DNA of 64,000 nt. It comes from Chryseobacterium vaccae. GTDB lineage: Bacteria > Bacteroidota > Bacteroidia > Flavobacteriales > Weeksellaceae. Below, piece after piece: positions 60,000-64,000 of the stretch; position 1 is the first letter of the stretch, and every line of letters starts with the position of its first letter. The stretch covers positions 4,327,001 to 4,391,000 of the forward strand of contig NZ_VSWH01000001.1 in NCBI RefSeq assembly GCF_009602705.1, in the 5' to 3' direction. Made by a program: the position numbers and the translations under genes. The notes under the pieces are model-generated. The model did no database searches. It saw only the letters and a program-made list of their open reading frames with translations, and was not told the origin of the DNA.

Positions 60000-61667
60000 T
60001 TATTGGGACCCTAGTAAAACCCCTGAAACGTTCCAGGAACTGAAGCTTGTTCCTTCTGTAGCACCCTGTGGAATTTTTACCTGTATCGTATGTTTGCCGG
60101 CTTTCAGATCGCCGAGAGAAATAAAATTAGGATTGGTAACCGTTCCCGGACACCAGTTGGATCTGCTGAGGTCGGATGAAGAAAGACCATCAGGAAAATT
60201 ACCGGAAGCAGGATTGTAAAGGCGGTAAGATCCGCAGTCTGCTCTCCATGGGATGAAAGAGAAGGTCATTTTTCCGTCCATCCAGATAGAATTGGGTTTA
60301 GGAACAAACTCATCCCCGTTTTCCCAGCCTCCATGTCCTGTTGTTGTAAAGCGGAGCTGGGCATTTTTCAGGTCTTTCTTTAAAGTAAACTCCACAAAAA
60401 GACCTTTGTCTTTGTCAAACATTGTAGAATAGTCCTGTCCGGCCATTTCCATAATGTTTAATGTATTGAAAAGAGGAATAACCGTATTGTTTTTATAAAC
60501 CGTCTGATCACTGTTGTGAATCGTAATTTCAAGACTTACCTTGTGGCCGCCTTTATCGTAATTGCCTATAAAAGCACCTACCCATAATTCTTTTTCAGAA
60601 AGAGAAGGTTTCAGTTCCGTAATATCCTGACGGAAAGGGCTGATCGTCTGCCAGTCTTTTCCTTTGAGTTGAATATGATTAAACTTCTGAATTCCGAAAG
60701 AGGTGAAGAAGCGCATCATTTCTACTGCTGGATTATAGTTTTCGTCAGCTGCCACTCCATAATATTGCTTTCCGTTTCCGTTGTCATAAGCCGGAAGTGT
60801 TTTAGCTCCCTTTTCCAATCCGTCAAAAAAAGAAACGGATTTATCCTGTGGAATGAAGAATACGGTTCCGGTTCTGTCATACGCATCCCCGTTGGACTGT
60901 TGCTTCAGTTCTACAAAGATACTTTCACCTTCTTTGATGGCGGGAAACTTTATTTTTTTCAGAATAATAGTTCCGTTGGCGAATTTCTTTACGTTTTCAT
61001 TGGACTTGGATTCATCTGAAAAATTGATGGTTTCATTTTCAAAAACTTTCAATATCGTGAAGCGGCTTTTCCAGAGAAGGTCTTTATAGCCTAAAAGATC
61101 AGTAGTCTGTACAGATCCTTTGATGATCTGGTCAATATCTGTTTTCTTTACCTTTTTAATGGAACTTGCTGTCACCAGTGAATTTTTATTTCTCTCAACT
61201 TCCAGAACAAGCCCTAAATTCTGCCCGAGAACAGAAGGGCCACCATTGATTTTTAAATCATTTGTGTACCAAACTTCAATGGTATTGGAGTTGATTTTAG
61301 TGACCGCCTTTTTACAGGTGTAGCCTAATATTTTTTTAGTTTCATCAGTCATTTCAAAAGTCTGCTTTTTCACAGATTCCGTATCGGAAGAAGAAATAGT
61401 TTCTCCCGGTTTCAGAAATGCATAAGAGACAATAGTATTGGAAGGCTTTTCCACTTTGGTGATCTCAAAAGGGTAGCTGCTCTTCTGTGCCCGGATAGTC
61501 TGGTTCAGAATGAAATTTTCTTTCTCATTGGCCCACACGAGGGTAGGAGGTTGATCAGATACGACCTTTCCGTTATAGGAACTGGTGTACTGAATTTCAT
61601 AGGTCTGTGCAGAGATCAGACAGAATAAAAAGAGAGTGAAGAAGCTTAATACAGTTCTTTTATACAT
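60000..61667 (-). CDS. PNGase F-II-like glycoamidase with GLPGLI-type N-terminal domain
   Basis: 555 residues with a signal peptide (residues 1-20). PNGase F removes N-glycans from glycoproteins by cutting the Asn-GlcNAc amide. The last ~330 residues match its two-domain jelly roll: DAYDRTGTV (Asp264, in the place of catalytic Asp60), GHGGWENGDEF (Glu453, in the place of Glu206) and SRSNWCPGTV (GWCPG motif). Residues 21-200 match the GLPGLI family: ILGYTCKKA, EVWYTNDLKINGGP and a degenerate signature GQNLGLVLEVE. This size and layout recall PNGase F-II of Elizabethkingia, which has an extra N-terminal domain. Probably secreted. The assignment of residues is by eye. Confidence 0.8.
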   Translation of the reverse strand: MYKRTVLSFFTLFLFCLISAQTYEIQYTSSYNGKVVSDQPPTLVWANEKENFILNQTIRAQKSSYPFEITKVEKPSNTIVSYAFLKPGETISSSDTESVKKQTFEMTDETKKILGYTCKKAVTKINSNTIEVWYTNDLKINGGPSVLGQNLGLVLEVERNKNSLVTASSIKKVKKTDIDQIIKGSVQTTDLLGYKDLLWKSRFTILKVFENETINFSDESKSNENVKKFANGTIILKKIKFPAIKEGESIFVELKQQSNGDAYDRTGTVFFIPQDKSVSFFDGLEKGAKTLPAYDNGNGKQYYGVAADENYNPAVEMMRFFTSFGIQKFNHIQLKGKDWQTISPFRQDITELKPSLSEKELWVGAFIGNYDKGGHKVSLEITIHNSDQTVYKNNTVIPLFNTLNIMEMAGQDYSTMFDKDKGLFVEFTLKKDLKNAQLRFTTTGHGGWENGDEFVPKPNSIWMDGKMTFSFIPWRADCGSYRLYNPASGNFPDGLSSSDLSRSNWCPGTVTNPNFISLGDLKAGKHTIQVKIPQGATEGTSFSSWNVSGVLLGSQ

Positions 61668-61787
61668 AATGACATAGTTTTCTATAAAGATAAATAGACT
61701 TTACAGGTTTAAAAATAAAACAGTTACCCTGATTAATGAGTAGAGATTGAATGTTCTGATGTTACATAAAAGCTTTAAAAAACAAAA

Positions 61788-61813
61788 AAACTACCCTGAA
61801 AATAGAGTAGTTT
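61788..61813 (-). terminator. terminator of rsmB
   Basis: A 7-bp stem (AAACTAC with GTAGTTT) with a 12-base loop, 24 bases past the rsmB stop, leads into a run of seven Ts on the minus strand. Confidence 0.6.
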
Positions 61814-61837
61814 ATATATTGTATTGATAAATCTGGT

Positions 61838-63043
61838 TTACGAAACTCTTTCGATCAATGCCATATAGAATCCGTCGTATCCTGTACTTGGCATCACCTT
61901 TTCATCCTTGATCATCTTGAATCCAGGGTTGTTTTTAAGGAATTCTTCTACCTGTAGATTATTCTCTGAAGGAAGGATGGAACAGGTTGCATATACCATT
62001 TTTCCGCCTTTTTTAAGCATCTTGGAATAATCCTGAAGAATCTGCTGCTGTTCTTTTTTAATTCTGTCGATGAAATCCTGATCAATTTTCCATTTGCTGT
62101 CTGGGTTTCTTTTTAAAACGCCCAGTCCTGAACATGGAGCATCAATCAGAAGACGGTCTGCTTTTTCATGAAGGCGTTTGATTACTTTATTGTCAGAAAT
62201 CATACGGGTCTCAATATTGTGAGCTCCGGCTCTTTTGGCGCGGCGTTTCAGCTCGGCAAGCTTCCATTCAAAAATATCTAAAGCGATGATCTGTCCTTTG
62301 TTTCCCATTAATGCAGCAAGGTGAAGGGTCTTTCCTCCGGCTCCTGCACATGCATCCACCACTCTCTGGCCTTCTTTTACATCAAGGAAATACCCGATCT
62401 TCTGTGACGAAGCATCCTGAACTTCAAATAATCCTTCTTTGAAAGCCGTGGTAAGAAATACGTTTTTCTTTTCCTCCAGCTGTACGGCATCCGGATAATT
62501 TTTAATCGGATAGGAAACAACGTTCTCATCAGCAAGATCAGAAATCAGCTCTTTGGTTGATGTTTTTAAAGTATTGGTTCTTAAAACAGTCGGAGCCTGC
62601 TCGTTCAGGGCGTGCATTTCTTTTTCCCAGTTGGAGCCCAGTTCTTTTTCTAAAGTTTCAGCCAGCCATTCAGGGATAGAATGTTCAATAGCTTTGGTAG
62701 GAACTGTATTTTTTTTAAGCTTGGTAAGAATATCTGCGATTTTTATTCCGTCAAATTCTTCAAACTTTTTATAATTGGTCTTGCTCCAAAGCAGATAAGC
62801 AAGGATAAGTTTGTAAATGTTGTTGGGTTTTACCCCTTCCCCCATATAATATTCAAGACGTCTTTTCCAACGGATAATATTATAGAAGATCTCAGAAACA
62901 ACGGCTCTGTCCTGGCTTCCCCATTTTTTATTAGCTTTTAAAAGCCTTTCGATTACTTTATCGGCATATTTGTTTTTCTCGAAAAATGTTTCCTGCAAAG
63001 CATCGTGAATTCCGATCGCCAGGTTTCTGTGAATAAGTTCCAT
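61838..63043 (-). CDS. rsmB: 16S rRNA (cytosine-C5)-methyltransferase, RsmB/NOL1 family
   Basis: 401 residues. The N-terminal NusB-like helical domain (residues 1-130) precedes a SAM-dependent methyltransferase domain: VDACAGAGGKTLHLAALMGN (motif I, about residues 229-248), IDAPCSGLGVLKRNPD with the assisting Cys, and MVYATCSILPSENNLQV with the catalytic Cys. This matches RsmB-type m5C enzymes of 16S rRNA, or a close homologue in the NOL1/NOP2/Sun family. It lies 75 bases downstream of a lipoprotein gene. Confidence 0.9.
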   Translation of the reverse strand: MELIHRNLAIGIHDALQETFFEKNKYADKVIERLLKANKKWGSQDRAVVSEIFYNIIRWKRRLEYYMGEGVKPNNIYKLILAYLLWSKTNYKKFEEFDGIKIADILTKLKKNTVPTKAIEHSIPEWLAETLEKELGSNWEKEMHALNEQAPTVLRTNTLKTSTKELISDLADENVVSYPIKNYPDAVQLEEKKNVFLTTAFKEGLFEVQDASSQKIGYFLDVKEGQRVVDACAGAGGKTLHLAALMGNKGQIIALDIFEWKLAELKRRAKRAGAHNIETRMISDNKVIKRLHEKADRLLIDAPCSGLGVLKRNPDSKWKIDQDFIDRIKKEQQQILQDYSKMLKKGGKMVYATCSILPSENNLQVEEFLKNNPGFKMIKDEKVMPSTGYDGFYMALIERVS

Positions 63044-63118
63044 AATTGGGTCTGCTGTTTTGAATCTGCAAAAGTACGATTTTTAAATGAGAAGCTGTAC
63101 AATGAAAATAAGTGCTTT

Positions 63119-63562
63119 TCAATCGTCTGATTTTTCCAGTACAATCTGAAATCCTTCCTTGTCATATCGTAAGATCTGCTCTTCAGGAATTCTTTTATGT
63201 TTTAGAATATAGGAAGGAAAGTGATTCCCGAATAAAATAATTTTACGGTCACTGACTTTGGTAATTCCGTAAGCAATAGTTTTTTTATTGTGCTGAATTT
63301 CCAGCCAGAAATCCCGGATACGATAATCTTCCGAAAATTCACATTGAGTAGAAGAGAAAACAAGTGTTCCATTATCATTGATTTCAACAGCTGCATTTTT
63401 ATCTAATGCACATTGTTCATCACGATAATCAAAAGGGAAAAAATCAAAAGGCTGGTTCATTATTTTCCACTTTCCCACCAGATATTGATCTTTATCACCC
63501 AGCATTTTTTGTTTTTTACATCCGATGGACAGCAATAACCATAAAAAGCATAAATATCTCAT
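63119..63562 (-). CDS. small lipoprotein of unknown function
   Basis: 147 residues. The N-terminus (MRYLCFLWLLLSIGCKKQ) is a short lipoprotein signal with Cys15 at the lipobox. The mature part starts LVGKWKIMNQPFDFFPFDY, like lipocalin-type 'GKW' starts, followed by an alternating strand pattern (AAVEINDNGTLVFSSTQCEF, KIILFGNHF). A lipocalin-like fold is plausible but unproven. It diverges from yjdM. Confidence 0.55.
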   Translation of the reverse strand: MRYLCFLWLLLSIGCKKQKMLGDKDQYLVGKWKIMNQPFDFFPFDYRDEQCALDKNAAVEINDNGTLVFSSTQCEFSEDYRIRDFWLEIQHNKKTIAYGITKVSDRKIILFGNHFPSYILKHKRIPEEQILRYDKEGFQIVLEKSDD

Positions 63563-63595
63563 GGTTGAAAATTTTAATTAAAAATATTAAAAAAT

Positions 63596-63603
63596 TAACT
63601 TTG
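63596..63603 (+). promoter_or_regulatory. putative -7 element of yjdM
   Basis: TAACTTTG matches TAnnTTTG and lies 15 bases before the ATG at 63619, implying a very short leader. Confidence 0.5.
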
Positions 63604-63618
63604 TAAAAAATTAAAAAT

Positions 63619-63963
63619 ATGAGTGATACTGTACTTTGTCCGAAATGCAGCTCTGAATTTACTTATCCGAGCGATAATATGATGGTGTGTTCCCAGTGTT
63701 TCTACGAGTGGAACCCTGAAGAGACCGCCGCGGAGACCGCTAATGAAGGAAAGATTCTGGATTCTAACGGAAATGAACTTTTGGATGGGGATTCTGTGGT
63801 GGTAATCAAGGATCTTCCGGTAAAAGGTGTTCCAAAGCCGGTAAAAGCCGGAACAAAAGTGAAAAATATACGTCTTCGCCCGGGAAGCGATCATAATATT
63901 GACTGTAAAATTGATGGTTTTGGTGCTATGGCTCTGAAATCAGAGTTTGTAAAGAAAGCGTAA
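63619..63963 (+). CDS. yjdM: zinc-ribbon protein of the YjdM/PhnA family
   Basis: 114 residues. The N-terminal zinc ribbon uses Cys7/Cys10 and Cys24/Cys27 (LCPKCSSEF and VCSQCFYEW). The PhnA C-terminal domain has [20 protein letters not shown], a [12 protein letters not shown] loop and [15 protein letters not shown] at the end. The 'PhnA' label comes from a phosphonate locus, but the protein is not a proven phosphonate enzyme; its role is unknown. Single gene at the right edge of the window. Confidence 0.92.
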   Translation: MSDTVLCPKCSSEFTYPSDNMMVCSQCFYEWNPEETAAETANEGKILDSNGNELLDGDSVVVIKDLPVKGVPKPVKAGTKVKNIRLRPGSDHNIDCKIDGFGAMALKSEFVKKA

Positions 63964-64000
63964 TGCCGCTGGCTTTTGGCGGCTGGTAATTGGATTTTAA

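Noticed and set aside
59890..60219. Plus-strand 109-codon open frame
   Set aside because: Mostly antisense to the C-terminus of the PNGase-like gene; no independent support.

Overview
The window is an AT-rich chromosomal segment from a member of the Bacteroidota, most probably Flavobacteriia/Weeksellaceae and close to Chryseobacterium. The evidence is the complete gldKLMN set of the type IX secretion system (T9SS), a secreted peptidase with a type A T9SS sorting tail, GLPGLI, DUF4270 and DUF2490 proteins, a grasp-with-spasm peptide cluster, a PNGase F-type glycoamidase, and promoters that repeatedly match the Bacteroidota -7 element TAnnTTTG. No phage, insertion sequence, rRNA operon or CRISPR array was found. 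One tRNA gene (Ser, anticodon GGA) is present.

Layout. 1-5.1 kb: panC (cut by the window edge) diverges from a short glycogen-synthase-like gene, a DUF4270 lipoprotein and glmS. 5.2-10 kb: the T9SS core/motor operon gldKLMN. 10-12.3 kb: a DAO-type oxidoreductase, a SemiSWEET transporter and two small lipoproteins facing them. 12.8-19.1 kb: a small membrane protein and a complete RND efflux pump (adaptor, permease, outer-membrane channel). 19.3-23.7 kb: an M20 peptidase, an unrecognised protein, a DUF2490 protein and a membrane-anchored two-lobed aspartyl-protease-like protein. 24-33.6 kb: tRNA-Ser, asparaginase, three RNA-modification genes (trmH, rsmE, tsaD), a large TamB protein diverging from tsaD with 4 bases between start codons, and an Lrp/AsnC regulator. 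34-37.3 kb: a grasp-with-spasm RiPP operon. 37.7-39.7 kb: a TPR/HTH regulator and a DUF4870-like gene that both appear to have lost their 5' ends in one deletion. 39.7-43.8 kb: a one-directional run of small accessory genes (paralogous membrane proteins, DUF3829, DUF4303, DMP19-like). 43.9-50.7 kb: split transketolase, a secreted T9SS metallopeptidase and a sodium:solute symporter. 50.8-55.2 kb: a tightly packed minus-strand redox/electrophile-type operon (two pirins, FMN reductase, TMEM175, YjdI-like ferredoxin, OsmC, two small GNATs). 55.4-64 kb: a DHA2 drug transporter, a secreted protein of unknown function, asnB, a PNGase F-II-like enzyme, rsmB, a lipoprotein and yjdM.

How the parts connect: gldKLMN supplies the machine that would export the 46.8-kb peptidase. 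TsaD, TrmH, RsmE and RsmB are scattered translation-modification functions. The most distinctive locus is the RiPP operon: a double-glycine precursor peptide, a DUF6624-like lipoprotein, an ATP-grasp ligase, an unrecognised 60-residue protein coupled by ATGA overlaps on both sides, and a SPASM protein without a radical-SAM CxxxCxxC motif.
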